Shown here piece after piece: positions 16,467 through 25,586 of a stretch of 64,000 nucleotides of DNA (positions are counted from its first letter, which is position 1; every line of letters starts with the position of its first letter). Source of the DNA: RYN-133 sp963785425 (GTDB lineage: Bacteria; Actinomycetota; Actinomycetes; Mycobacteriales; Jatrophihabitantaceae); NCBI GenBank assembly GCA_963785425.1, contig CAWAVG010000001.1:186001-250000 (forward strand). Direction: 5' to 3'. Position numbers and translations under genes: made by a program. The notes beneath the pieces were generated by a model, which saw nothing but the letters and a program-made list of their open reading frames with translations, did no database searches and was not told the DNA's origin.

Positions 16467-17831
16467 CTAGGAATCGAAACCGAGACCGAGTCGGTCGAGT
16501 GTGCGGAGCCAGAGGTTGCGATAGCCACTTTTCTCATCCGCTCGGACGAGAGCACGCTTCGTCAGCGCGATGCCGGCGTAGGCGAGCGGTTCGGGCGGGA
16601 ACGGTAGGGGTTTGCGTCGCACCATGTTGAGCGATGCACGTTCGGTGCGTTCGCCGCTCAAGAGATCGAGCATCACGTTGCCTGCGAAGCGGGTCGCTCC
16701 CACCCCCAGTCCGGTGAAGCCCAGCGCGTACGCGACACGGCCCGCGAGCGCGGTGCCGTAGAAGGCGCAGAACCGCGTACATGTGTCGATGGCGCCGCCC
16801 CAGGCGTGAGTGAATCCGAGGCCGGTCAGCTGCGGGAAGGTGTCGAAGAACTGAGCCCGTAGGCGATCGAAGGTGGCCGTGCGCTGGTCGAAGCGTGGTT
16901 CCAGCCCGCGTCCGTAGTGGTAGATGGCGTCGTAGCCGCCCCAAAGGATGCGGTTGTCCTTGGTGAGCCGGCTGTAGTGGAACTGGTTGGCTCGTTCCGA
17001 CAATCCTTGTCGGTTCTGCCATCCGATGGCTGCCAACTGGGCCGGAGACAACGGCTCGGTGACGATGACGTAGTCGTAGACAGGGACGGTGTACAGCCGA
17101 ACACGTCGCACGAGTGAGGGAAAGGCGTTCGTGGCGAGCACAGCCTGGGCCGCTTCCACTCGTCCGCGTGCTGTCTCGACGATCACGCCGCGGCCCTTCT
17201 TGCCCAGCGCGGTCGCCTCACTGTGCTCGTGGATCTGCACGCCGAGGCCAGCCGCCGCGTCGGCCAGTCCCCAGGCGAGTTCGGCCGGATCGAGCAGTGC
17301 CGACTCGTCCCGCTCCCAGACGCCACCGACGAACCTCGGTGAATCGATCTGGGCGCGCACAGCCGCCGCGTCGAGGACGTCTCCGTGGTCGGGTAGTTGC
17401 CACGACGCGGTTGCGACCGACAGGGTGCCGTTGCGCTCGAAGCCGCAATCGATGCCGTAGTGACCGATCGCTGCTTCGATCTCATCGAGGTTCTGCAGGC
17501 CGAGCTTGTGCAGCTTCTGATACTCGTTCGGAAAGTGCCGGATGCCGTTGTCGGGGCCGTGCGTGAGGCTTGCGGAGCAGAATCCGCCGTTGCGTCCCGA
17601 CGCCGCCCACCCGAGCCGGTGTCCTTCCAGCAGGACGACGCTGCGTCCGGGATCGCGTTCCTTGGCGAGCAGGGCCGTCCACAGCCCGGCGAAACCACCG
17701 CCGACCACCACGAGATCGGCGCATGTCGTGCCCTCGAGCGCTGGCCGGGCCGGGGGTCGGTGCGGCTTGTCCAACCAGAACGGCGTGGCGGACGTTCCGC
17801 GCCAGGGCGGACTCGAATCGTTCTGGATCAC
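16467..17831 (-). CDS. FAD-dependent oxidoreductase, PuuB/DAO type
   Basis: This 454-residue flavoprotein has the N-terminal dinucleotide motif DLVVVGGGFAGLWTALLA, then the ERDPGRSVVLLEG segment and GWAASGRNGGF, the pattern typical of gamma-glutamylputrescine oxidase-like members of the DAO family. The C-terminal GFTGLGVGATRFAGNVMLDL is the second FAD-contact region. It probably oxidises the C-N bond of an amine or gamma-glutamyl-amine. GTG 17831 overlaps the TGA of the upstream amidohydrolase gene (GTGA) and fixes the start. It is the last gene of the seven-gene transport and catabolic operon and ends at a hairpin. Confidence 0.88.
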   Translation of the reverse strand: MIQNDSSPPWRGTSATPFWLDKPHRPPARPALEGTTCADLVVVGGGFAGLWTALLAKERDPGRSVVLLEGHRLGWAASGRNGGFCSASLTHGPDNGIRHFPNEYQKLHKLGLQNLDEIEAAIGHYGIDCGFERNGTLSVATASWQLPDHGDVLDAAAVRAQIDSPRFVGGVWERDESALLDPAELAWGLADAAAGLGVQIHEHSEATALGKKGRGVIVETARGRVEAAQAVLATNAFPSLVRRVRLYTVPVYDYVIVTEPLSPAQLAAIGWQNRQGLSERANQFHYSRLTKDNRILWGGYDAIYHYGRGLEPRFDQRTATFDRLRAQFFDTFPQLTGLGFTHAWGGAIDTCTRFCAFYGTALAGRVAYALGFTGLGVGATRFAGNVMLDLLSGERTERASLNMVRRKPLPFPPEPLAYAGIALTKRALVRADEKSGYRNLWLRTLDRLGLGFDS

Positions 17832-19453
17832 GCGATCTGCCGTCCACAAAACCAGGTCTGGACGACTCGGCTACGCCAGATCTCCTCACGTGGCCGCGAG
17901 AACGGGTTGCTGTCGAGCACGGCGAAGTCCGCGGACAGACCGACGGAGATCGATCCGCTCAGTGATTCGTGCCGGTTCAGCCACGCGCTGCCCCGGGTGT
18001 ACGCCCGAAGCGCGGCGGGAAGCGAGATCCGTTGATCAGGCAGAAAGGTCCCGTCCTCCGGGGTCCACTTCGTGCGATCGGGCACCGGCGTGCGGTTGAC
18101 GGCGACGTGCAACAACCGGATGGGGTCGGGGGTGGACACCGGCCAGTCGCTGCCGATGGCCAGCCGCGCGCCCGCGTTCTCGAAGTCGCCGAAGGGATAC
18201 TGCCACTGACCTCGCTCGTCGCCGAGGAACGGCAGGGTCAGCTCGGTCATCTGGGCCTCGAGCCGTGCCCACAACGGCTGGGCGTTGACCGAGACGCCGA
18301 GCGCGCGGAAGCGAAATCTGTCCTCGGGACGGACCACTTGAACGTGCGCGACATGCGGCCGGTGCCGGTTCGGCCCATTCACCGCCGCGACCGCGGCGAC
18401 GGTCTCCAGGGCCTCGGTCACCGCGCCGTCGCCCACCGCATGGAAATGGAGCTGGAAGCCGGCGGCATCGAGACGGCGTGCGCACTCGACGAGCAGGTCG
18501 GTGTCGAAGAATTTTATGCCGGCGTTGCCGGTGGCATGGCCGTCTCCGTCGAGGTACGGGCTCGACATGTTGGCGGTGAAGGTTTCGCAGACTCCGTCGA
18601 GCATGATCTTGACCGAGGTCAGCTCGAACAGGCCGGGCGGGACATCGGCGCGGTGGGCGATGATCTCGTCGCACTGCTCGACGCCGCGTTGAGGGTCGAG
18701 CCAGAACGCACCCACCACCCGCGACGTCAACTCGCCCTTGCTCTGCAGCGTCAGATAAGTGGAGATGTCCGGCTCATGCACGCGGGCGTCCTGCCATGCG
18801 GTGATGCCGAGTCGGTTGAGATATCGCTGGCCGGCGCGCAGCGCGTCGAGTCGATCGTCAGGCGTTGGTGCCGGCACAAGCGTGGCGACCAGGTCCATCG
18901 CCGATTCGTGCAGCGCTCCGGTGGGTGCGCCGGACGCGTCCCGCTCGATCCGGCCGCCGGTCGGATCGGGTGTGTCGGCATCGATCTGCGCGAGCCGCAG
19001 CGCCGCCGTATTCACCCATGCCGAGTGGGTGTCGCGGTTGTAGAGGAATGCCGGATGGCCACCGGTGACCACGTCGAGGGAAGCCGCGTCCGGGACGCCC
19101 CGGTCGAAGGCCGACATCGACCAGCCGCCACCGGTGACCCATGCTTGTTCGCCGAGGTTCGCGGCGTAGGCGCCGATCACCCGCAGGTAATCCTCGCGCT
19201 CGGTGTAATCGGCCAGCGCACACTGCAGCAGGGTCGTGCCGCCGTTCATCGGGTGCACATGGGCGTCGATGAACCCAGGCAGCACGGTGGCGCCCTCGAG
19301 GTCGACAACGGCGGTGCCCGGCCCGATCGAGTCCACGGCCTCGTCACCGAGCGCGGCGATCGTCGAACCACGCACCGCGACCGCGTGGGTCCAATCGGCG
19401 TTGTCTGCATCGAGGTAGACCTCGCCGTCGCGGAGCACTGTGTCGGCCGACAT
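17828..19453 (-). CDS. YtcJ-type amidohydrolase (Amidohydro_3)
   Basis: This 541-residue hydrolase has the composite beta-sandwich and TIM-barrel order of the YtcJ family: VLPGFIDAHVHPMNGG (His-x-His), LTSVKIMLDGV (bridging lysine position), LHFHAVGDGA, PHVAHVQVV and LAIGSDWPVS (metal Asp). Family members hydrolyse N-substituted formamides or other amides. It sits between the ABC transporter and the oxidase, so the substrate is probably the imported amine compound or a derivative. ATG 19453 shares one base with the TGA of the permease gene before it. Confidence 0.88.
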   Translation of the reverse strand: MSADTVLRDGEVYLDADNADWTHAVAVRGSTIAALGDEAVDSIGPGTAVVDLEGATVLPGFIDAHVHPMNGGTTLLQCALADYTEREDYLRVIGAYAANLGEQAWVTGGGWSMSAFDRGVPDAASLDVVTGGHPAFLYNRDTHSAWVNTAALRLAQIDADTPDPTGGRIERDASGAPTGALHESAMDLVATLVPAPTPDDRLDALRAGQRYLNRLGITAWQDARVHEPDISTYLTLQSKGELTSRVVGAFWLDPQRGVEQCDEIIAHRADVPPGLFELTSVKIMLDGVCETFTANMSSPYLDGDGHATGNAGIKFFDTDLLVECARRLDAAGFQLHFHAVGDGAVTEALETVAAVAAVNGPNRHRPHVAHVQVVRPEDRFRFRALGVSVNAQPLWARLEAQMTELTLPFLGDERGQWQYPFGDFENAGARLAIGSDWPVSTPDPIRLLHVAVNRTPVPDRTKWTPEDGTFLPDQRISLPAALRAYTRGSAWLNRHESLSGSISVGLSADFAVLDSNPFSRPREEIWRSRVVQTWFCGRQIA

Positions 19454-20334
19454 CAGCGCGCCTCAGAACGACGAGACGCAACCCGCATCAGTACGACACC
19501 GAGCGTGCCGAATACGAGGGTGACGAGGAGCATGAGTGATCCCACTGCGTTGATCTCCGGTGACAGGCCGAACTTGATGGCCCCGTAGATGTAGACCGGG
19601 AGCGGCGAGGTGCCGACACCGGTGGTGAAGGTGGATGTCACGAAGTCGTCGAACGACAGCACGAAGACGAGCAGTGCTGCGCCGACGATCGCAGGCACGA
19701 GCTGCGGGAGGACGACGAGTCGTAGCGCACCGAACTCGGTACAGCCGAGGTCCTTGGCTGCCTCTTCGATGTCGAGACGCAGACCGGCGATCCGCGTGCG
19801 CACCACGAGCGTCACGTACACCAAAGAGAACGTGATATGTGCGACGGCGACGGTGGTCGACGAGAGGGTGACGTGCAGCCCCGTGGTGAAGAAGAGGAAC
19901 AGCGCGAACGCCGTCGCGATCTCGGGCGTGACCAGCGTGGCGATCAACACCGCATTGGTCGGGGCGGTCCACCTCGTGCGAGCGCGTGCCAAACCGAATG
20001 CGAGCACCGTGCCGAGGATCGTCGCGACTAGCGCGGTGATCGCCGCGATCCGCAGGCTCAGGAAGACCGACGCGAGCAGGTTGTCGTCATGGAACAACGC
20101 GCTGTACCAGCGCAGGCTCGGATGCTCGAACGAGTTGAGCGACTTCTTCGAATTGAACGAAAACGTGATGACGACGAGAACCGGCGCGATCAGGAACAGG
20201 AACACAAGGCCGGTGACGGTCCACAACGCCGCCTTGCCCCAACTAGGGCCGCGGCGCCGACGGCGACGAACAGTCCGGGTCCTAGCGTCACTCGCTTCGC
20301 CGGCCGTCCGCGGCGTCGCGGCCTCAAGCGCCAT
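19453..20334 (-). CDS. potC: ABC transporter permease, PotC type
   Basis: This 293-residue inner membrane protein has about six helices and the cytoplasmic coupling motif EEAAKDLGCTEFGALRLVV. It is typical of the second permease of spermidine/putrescine-type importers. An Arg-rich cytoplasmic N-terminus precedes the first helix. The start overlaps the PotB gene end by 11 bases. The symbol reflects subfamily and position in the cluster; the transported compound is inferred from the family only. Confidence 0.9.
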   Translation of the reverse strand: MALEAATPRTAGEASDARTRTVRRRRRRGPSWGKAALWTVTGLVFLFLIAPVLVVITFSFNSKKSLNSFEHPSLRWYSALFHDDNLLASVFLSLRIAAITALVATILGTVLAFGLARARTRWTAPTNAVLIATLVTPEIATAFALFLFFTTGLHVTLSSTTVAVAHITFSLVYVTLVVRTRIAGLRLDIEEAAKDLGCTEFGALRLVVLPQLVPAIVGAALLVFVLSFDDFVTSTFTTGVGTSPLPVYIYGAIKFGLSPEINAVGSLMLLVTLVFGTLGVVLMRVASRRSEAR

Positions 20335-21184
20335 GTGCCGCTCCGAGTCGGCGCCGGTAGGGGGTCGAGACGGCCATGGCGACCAACGCGAGCATCGCCA
20401 GGACCGCGACCAGCAACGCTGTCAGGCCGGCTCCGATCGGGAGCGCCCCGGTGGTCTGGATCTCGTTGGCGATGATGTTTCCGAGCATGTATTGGTTCGG
20501 CGAGCCGAGCAGCTGGGCGGTCGCGAAGTCGCCGACCGCCGGCAGGAAAACGAGCAGGCAGCCGGACGTGATTCCCGGGAGCGTGCAGGGGACGGTGACG
20601 CGGAACAGCGTCGTCATGGGGTTTCCGTACAGATCCCGACCGGCTTCTATCAGGGCACCGTCGAGTTGGTCGATCGACACGTACAGCGCAAGGATCATGT
20701 AGGGCAGGAAGTTGTAGACCAAGCCGCCGATCACCGTGTACGTGTGGCCGAGCAGGTCGACCTGGCCGTGATAGCCGAGCGAGTGCATCACGGTGTTCAT
20801 CACGCCACCGCTGCCGACGATCTCGATCCAGGAGTAGATACGGATCAAGTAGTCGACGAACCACGGCACGAGCACGAGCAACAGAAGAAGATTCTTGTAG
20901 CGGCCGCCGTAGCGCGCCACCGTGTACGCGGCGGTGTACCCGAACACCAAGCACAGCACCGTCGCCGCAGCGGCGTAGTAAAGGGACCGGCTCAGCGTCG
21001 AGACGAAGTTGTCACTGAAGATCAGGTTGTACGCGTCCAGGTGCCACCCGTACACCGGCCGGCCGACGATGTCGGTGGTGGCCACCGACACCATCAGCAC
21101 CAGCGCGAACGGCGCGACGAACAACGCTGCGAGCCACAACGATCCCGGCAGCAGCGACAGCCGGGCGAGAACCTTTTGCTTCAT
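20324..21184 (-). CDS. potB: ABC transporter permease, PotB type
   Basis: This 286-residue permease has about six helices and the coupling motif EAGRDLYGNPMTTLFRVTVP near residue 185. It pairs with the PotC-type permease to form the membrane channel of a polyamine-class importer. It starts four bases after the solute-binding protein gene ends. The N-terminal LSLLPGSLWLAALFVAPFAL is the first helix. Confidence 0.9.
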   Translation of the reverse strand: MKQKVLARLSLLPGSLWLAALFVAPFALVLMVSVATTDIVGRPVYGWHLDAYNLIFSDNFVSTLSRSLYYAAAATVLCLVFGYTAAYTVARYGGRYKNLLLLLVLVPWFVDYLIRIYSWIEIVGSGGVMNTVMHSLGYHGQVDLLGHTYTVIGGLVYNFLPYMILALYVSIDQLDGALIEAGRDLYGNPMTTLFRVTVPCTLPGITSGCLLVFLPAVGDFATAQLLGSPNQYMLGNIIANEIQTTGALPIGAGLTALLVAVLAMLALVAMAVSTPYRRRLGAAHGA

Positions 21185-21188
21185 GGCC

Positions 21189-22328
21189 TCAGCCGGACTG
21201 GACCTTCAGCCAGGCGGCGTTCCACAGCGTGCGCTGCTGCGGGGTGAGCCCCTTCTGCCAGGCGGTCGGGTTGGAGAGCAGCGAGGTTCCGAACTGCAGG
21301 AAGGGTGTCTTGGCAACGAGCTGGTTGTAGGTCGCGAGCCCTGCCTTGGTCGGGACGGGATAGCCGATGTATTTCACATTCGCAGTCATGTTCTCGGGCG
21401 CAAGCATGTAGTCGATGAACAGCATTGCGTTGCCCGGATGATTCGCCTTGATCGGGATCGACATGGTGTCGTCGTTGAACAGCTGCCCCTCCTTGCAGAG
21501 CTGGAAGCTGAGATCCGACGCATCCTTTGCCTGGCTCAATGCGGTGTACACGTTGCCGGTGTACGAGGGGACGATCGTGGCCTGGCCGCTCGACAGCGAC
21601 TGAATGGTGTTCGTCGAGCCGAACCCACCGAGCGAGCCCTTGATCTTCGTGATCGCGGCGGTGGCCTTGTCGAGATCGCTCTGGCTGTCAGTGTCCGGGT
21701 CGAGGCCCAGGTACATGAGCGCGATCGACAGACCGAGCTGCATGTCGTCGACGAAGTAGGCATGCTTCGGCACGGTGTCGACGTTGTTCCAGAAATCCTT
21801 CCAGGAACCGGTCATGTCCGGGTACTTGCTCTTGCGGTACGCGATCCCCATGGGAGCCATGGCGTACCCGATCGCGTGCTTGGCGCCGGGGTCGAAGTAG
21901 GGGTTCTGGAAGTAGCTGATGACCTGGTCGAAGTTCTTGAGCTGGTCGTGATCGATCGTTCGCAACAACCCGGCCTGCGTGACCTGCGGCAGGAAGGTGG
22001 AGTTCGCGATGGTCACGTCGAACGGTTGCTCGGACGTGACCTTCTGCAGCTGGTCCGCGCTGCTGGCCGTCGCGGTCTGCTTCACACTGATGCCGTACTG
22101 CTTCTCGAAGCCCTTGATTGTCGTCGGCGCGAAGTAGCCCTCCCATGCGTAGAGGTTGAGCGTGTCGCCGTCCTTCTTCGCCTTGATGCCGGCGTCCTTG
22201 GACGACGATCCCCCGCTGGATCCGCACGCGGCCAGCGCCGCCAGCGCGGCAACGCTGAGCGAGCCACCCAGGAAAGCGCGCCGGTCGATGAACCCGGTGG
22301 ACGTGCGGTCCGTGCTGTCCTTCATCAT
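21189..22328 (-). CDS. potD: PotD-type solute-binding lipoprotein
   Basis: This 379-residue protein has a signal with twin arginines (DRRAFLGGSLSVAAL) and the lipobox LAAC, suggesting Tat export and lipid anchoring. The mature part resembles spermidine/putrescine-binding proteins (YAWEGYFAPTTIKGFEKQYG; MGIAYRKSKYP; IDYMLAPENMTAN). It delivers substrate to the PotBC channel. ATG 22328 overlaps the stop of the ATPase gene, and GGAGG lies six bases upstream. The ligand may be a polyamine or another cationic amine. Confidence 0.9.
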   Translation of the reverse strand: MMKDSTDRTSTGFIDRRAFLGGSLSVAALAALAACGSSGGSSSKDAGIKAKKDGDTLNLYAWEGYFAPTTIKGFEKQYGISVKQTATASSADQLQKVTSEQPFDVTIANSTFLPQVTQAGLLRTIDHDQLKNFDQVISYFQNPYFDPGAKHAIGYAMAPMGIAYRKSKYPDMTGSWKDFWNNVDTVPKHAYFVDDMQLGLSIALMYLGLDPDTDSQSDLDKATAAITKIKGSLGGFGSTNTIQSLSSGQATIVPSYTGNVYTALSQAKDASDLSFQLCKEGQLFNDDTMSIPIKANHPGNAMLFIDYMLAPENMTANVKYIGYPVPTKAGLATYNQLVAKTPFLQFGTSLLSNPTAWQKGLTPQQRTLWNAAWLKVQSG

Positions 22329-23524
22329 CGCTGACCTCCGAGGCTGGCGGTGTTAGCTGTTGCAGTGGTATTCGGAAACGAATGGGCGCTGGCTGTCTCC
22401 CATGACAACCAGACGTCTTGGCCGCGCGCGAATGTTCGCGCACCCGGGCCGTTCTTCTCGAAGACGACGACGCTGTCGCGCAGACGCGTGCTGACCAGGT
22501 AGCTCGTCGACGTCCCCAGGTACACGATCTCGGCGACGGTGCCGCGCAGGCGGGTGCCCGTCGCAGGCGGTGACGTGGACATCGTGACCTTCTCGGGACG
22601 CACCGAGAACGTCACCTCGTCGCCGACCCGGTGCCCGGGGACAGCCGGAATCAACACCCTGTCGTCGGCGGACGGCGCGAGGACCAGCTCGTCACCGACC
22701 AGTGCCGTGCTGGCCGCCGTCATGAGGTTGGACGTCCCGATGAACTGCGCCACGAACGGCGTCGCCGGACGCTCGTAGAGGTCGGTAGGTGTGGCGCACT
22801 GCTCGATGCGCCCGTCGTTCATCACCGCGATCCGATCCGACATGGTCAACGCCTCGGACTGGTCGTGCGTCACGAAGACGAAGGTGATGCCGACCTCACG
22901 CTGGATGCGTTTCAGCTCGATCTGCATTGCCTGTCGCAGTTGCAGGTCGAGGGCGCCGAGTGGCTCGTCGAGCAGCAGTGCACGTGGGTTGTTCACAAGG
23001 GCACGGGCCAGCGCGACCCGCTGCTGCTGACCGCCGGACAGCTCGCGCGGCATTCGGTGTTCACGTCCTTGCAGCTCGACGATCGCGATCGTCTCGTCGA
23101 CGCGACGTCTGATGTCGTCCCGAGGAACCTTCTTGCGCTTGAGGCCGAACGCGATGTTGTCGCGAACGTTCAGATGCGGGAACAACGCGTAGTTCTGGAA
23201 CACCATGTTGACGTCACGGCGGTGCGGCCCGACGCCGACAACGTCCTTGCCGTGCAAGCGAATGCTGCCCGCAGAGGGATCATCGAAACCGGCGATCATC
23301 CGCAGCGTGGTCGACTTGCCGCAGCCCGACGGGCCCAACAGCGAGAAGAACTCGCCGTCGGCGATGGCCAGATCGACACCGTTGACTGCTTGAACGCTGT
23401 CGCGCGATCCGCGAAAAGTCTTCTCCAGCCCGACAAGCTCGATGGCTGGTGGTCGCGACGAACCCGACGACGCTCCGCTACTCGCAGCCGCAGCGGGGTT
23501 GAGGTTCGCCACGGTGCTCAACAC
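22325..23524 (-). CDS. potA: ABC transporter ATPase, PotA type
   Basis: This 399-residue ATPase has Walker A GPSGCGKST, Q-loop MVFQNYALFPHLNV, signature ELSGGQQQRVALARAL, Walker B ALLLDEPLGALD and the H-loop VFVTHDQSEALTMS. A C-terminal TOBE domain (about residues 290-395) is present. It energises the PotBC importer. The start is GTG 23524 or GTG 23512; both overlap or abut the stop of the M24 hydrolase gene. The N-terminal Ala/Ser-rich stretch before IELVGLEKTF is an extension of about 25 residues. Confidence 0.92.
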   Translation of the reverse strand: MLSTVANLNPAAAASSGASSGSSRPPAIELVGLEKTFRGSRDSVQAVNGVDLAIADGEFFSLLGPSGCGKSTTLRMIAGFDDPSAGSIRLHGKDVVGVGPHRRDVNMVFQNYALFPHLNVRDNIAFGLKRKKVPRDDIRRRVDETIAIVELQGREHRMPRELSGGQQQRVALARALVNNPRALLLDEPLGALDLQLRQAMQIELKRIQREVGITFVFVTHDQSEALTMSDRIAVMNDGRIEQCATPTDLYERPATPFVAQFIGTSNLMTAASTALVGDELVLAPSADDRVLIPAVPGHRVGDEVTFSVRPEKVTMSTSPPATGTRLRGTVAEIVYLGTSTSYLVSTRLRDSVVVFEKNGPGARTFARGQDVWLSWETASAHSFPNTTATANTASLGGQR

Positions 23525-24774
23525 GACACGACGAGGATCTCGTGGGGAATCTTCGACAACGTCCGGGTGCCGGCCTGCTGGTACACGATCGTGTCGAGCA
23601 GCCCGAGGCCGATGATGCTCTCGTAGTTGGTGACCAGGCCGTCCTCGATGACGCCGGGCTCGTCCTCGGAGTTCACCGTGAACAACCACTCGCCGACCCA
23701 GTCAGGCGGGAAGCTGATGCCGAGTTCGTACCCGCCGACCCAGTACTGGCTGTTGAGGCTCCAGACGCCCGCGTCCTGGTAGTACTGCCGCAGCGCGGCG
23801 TTGACGTCAGCGACGGGCGTGCCGACGGTGGCCGTGGTGCGGATGACGTCGTATGCGCCGGCGAGCACGGCCATCAACTCCACCGCGATCGCCGGGGGGT
23901 CGCCCAAGAAGTAAGCGGCGTTGCGGTTGGCGTGATAGTGGTTGTAGACACCGCACGGGTCGACCTCGATCCAGTCGCCCGCCTTGATGACGCGGCGTCC
24001 GGAGATGCTGTGGCCGAGGCCGCCGGCCTGTGTCGTGATCGTGGCCATCTCGTGCAACGCGGCTCGCTCGCCGCCGGCGCGCGCCATCGCGCCGACCATC
24101 TCGGCCCACGCCTCCAGCTCGGTCATGCCGGGGGTCAGAACCTGTTGGAGGTGGCTCACGCCCGCGTCGCAGATTTCGGCGGCGCGCTCGATGCACGCGA
24201 TCTCCGCCGGGGACTTGATTCGCCGGACGCGACGGATCGCGTCGCTGGCGTCGACGACAGTGGCGCCCTGGGCGGTGACGGCATCGTCGATCTGCCGGGC
24301 CACAGCGGGGTTCGGCACGTAGCTGTACTTCTCGACGCCGACCGTGCCCGACAGCCAACCCTCGGCGGCGAGCTCACGAACGATGAATTCGAGCATTCCC
24401 GCGCGCTCGTAACGCGGCAGCAGTCGCACGTCTTCGACGACGGAGGTGCGCCGCATCATCTCCTGGTGCTCGATGCCCTCGAACGCGATGATCTTGTCGC
24501 TGTTGACGTTGACTGCGCACGTGGTCAGGGGACGCCACTGGCGCGGCGACCCGGACTTGTACCAGCGCAGAGCGAGGCCGTGGAGCCAGCACATCGACTC
24601 GGGTGACGAGAGAAGGACGGTGTCGATACCGTCCTCGACCATGGCGGCACGCAACCTGGCCAGGCGCGCGGTGTACTCCTCGCGGGAGAACGCGAACTCC
24701 GGCTCGGCAGCGTCGCGCTTCGCCTCCCCCTCGGCCAGGAATGCTGCGACTGCCGAGACGTCGATCTTCGCCAC
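23518..24774 (-). CDS. M24-family creatinase/ectoine-hydrolase-like hydrolase
   Basis: This 418-residue pita-bread-fold protein has an N-terminal creatinase domain (about 1-170) and an M24 domain from about residue 190. The catalytic-type histidine (GLGHSISGRR) and the first Asp (IEVDPCGVY) are present. The second metal Asp position reads HANRNAAYF, and the metal His region reads ELGISFPPDW. This loss of metal ligands is typical of creatinase and ectoine hydrolase (DoeA) rather than Xaa-Pro peptidases. It probably cleaves a C-N bond of a small guanidino, cyclic amidine or amide compound. It is the promoter-proximal gene of the pot operon; the start is GTG 24774. Confidence 0.82.
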   Translation of the reverse strand: MAKIDVSAVAAFLAEGEAKRDAAEPEFAFSREEYTARLARLRAAMVEDGIDTVLLSSPESMCWLHGLALRWYKSGSPRQWRPLTTCAVNVNSDKIIAFEGIEHQEMMRRTSVVEDVRLLPRYERAGMLEFIVRELAAEGWLSGTVGVEKYSYVPNPAVARQIDDAVTAQGATVVDASDAIRRVRRIKSPAEIACIERAAEICDAGVSHLQQVLTPGMTELEAWAEMVGAMARAGGERAALHEMATITTQAGGLGHSISGRRVIKAGDWIEVDPCGVYNHYHANRNAAYFLGDPPAIAVELMAVLAGAYDVIRTTATVGTPVADVNAALRQYYQDAGVWSLNSQYWVGGYELGISFPPDWVGEWLFTVNSEDEPGVIEDGLVTNYESIIGLGLLDTIVYQQAGTRTLSKIPHEILVVSC

Positions 24775-24806
24775 CAGTACCCCGCTCTCTGTCGTAGAGA
24801 CCGGAC

Positions 24807-24834
24807 ACTATTTTCCCGAATCCAGCGGTGTCAA
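24807..24834 (-). promoter_or_regulatory. Promoter of the M24-pot-amidohydrolase-oxidase operon
   Basis: On the minus strand TTGACA (24829-24834) is a perfect -35 box, followed after 16 bases by AATAGT (24807-24812) as a -10. The predicted start of transcription is about 25 bases before the GTG of the M24 gene. The divergent Lrp-type gene begins 39 bases further on, so the regulator can act here. No other promoter is evident within the seven overlapping genes. Confidence 0.55.
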
Positions 24835-24872
24835 GCATGTAATCTCGCGGAAACCTAGGATTGAGGTGTGCG

Positions 24873-25382
24873 ATGCCACGAAATAAGCAAAACGGAGCGG
24901 TCCCGGCCATCGATGACACAGACCGCGAGATCGTCGCCGCCCTGCAGCGGGACGGACGCCGGTCGTACAGCCGCCTGGCCGCTGACCTGGGCGTCGCCGA
25001 GAGTGTTGTCCGCTACCGCGTCCAGAAGCTGGAGAAATCAGGAATCCTGCAGATCGTCGGCATCGCCGATCCGCTCAAGATCGGTTTCGATCTCATGGCG
25101 CTGGTCGGCGTGGGCGTGCAGCCAGGGCACCTCGAGGCGGTGTCCGAAGCCATGGCCGAGCTTCCCGAGGCGAGCTACGTCGCTGCCCTCGCCGGCCGCT
25201 ATGACCTGATCGTGGAGGTCGTCTGCCGGGACACGGCACATTTCTCGTCCCTGCTCACCGAACAGATCCAACGCGTGACCGGTGTCGTGCGGACCGAGTC
25301 GTTCCTCATCCTGAGCATCCAGAAGATGGCCTACGGCTGGGATGTCAGGAGGGCAGTCCACACCCGGCCCGCGTCGTCCTGA
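24873..25382 (+). CDS. Lrp/AsnC-family regulator
   Basis: This 169-residue protein has an N-terminal winged HTH (DREIVAALQRDGRRSYSRLA, then LGVAESVVRYRVQKLEKSGI) and a C-terminal RAM ligand-binding domain (SYVAALAGRYDLIVEV; VRTESFLILSI). Lrp-type regulators commonly sense amino acids or amines and control the divergent operon. Here that operon carries the M24, Pot and amidohydrolase genes. ATG 24873 has GAGGTG just upstream and gives the family-like N-terminus. Confidence 0.92.
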   Translation: MPRNKQNGAVPAIDDTDREIVAALQRDGRRSYSRLAADLGVAESVVRYRVQKLEKSGILQIVGIADPLKIGFDLMALVGVGVQPGHLEAVSEAMAELPEASYVAALAGRYDLIVEVVCRDTAHFSSLLTEQIQRVTGVVRTESFLILSIQKMAYGWDVRRAVHTRPASS

Positions 25383-25586
25383 CGAGAAGTCGCCGCTCAC
25401 TCGCGCCGATCACAAACGTCTGCTCATCTGAGCCGTCGGCGGGGCACGGAGTCCACCCGTCCATTGTTCCTGGCAAACGCCGAACGACGTCGTGATGGCC
25501 CTCGCAGCCGGCTCGACCCGCGCCCTTGCCGAGACCGGTCGTCCATCTCGTGCACTCGGTGGCACTCGGGGAGCAGACTGAGCGGC

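Noticed and set aside
17969..21247. Two plus-strand frames over 530 residues
   Set aside because: Both are antisense shadows of the amidohydrolase and PotBC-type genes, which have clear motifs.
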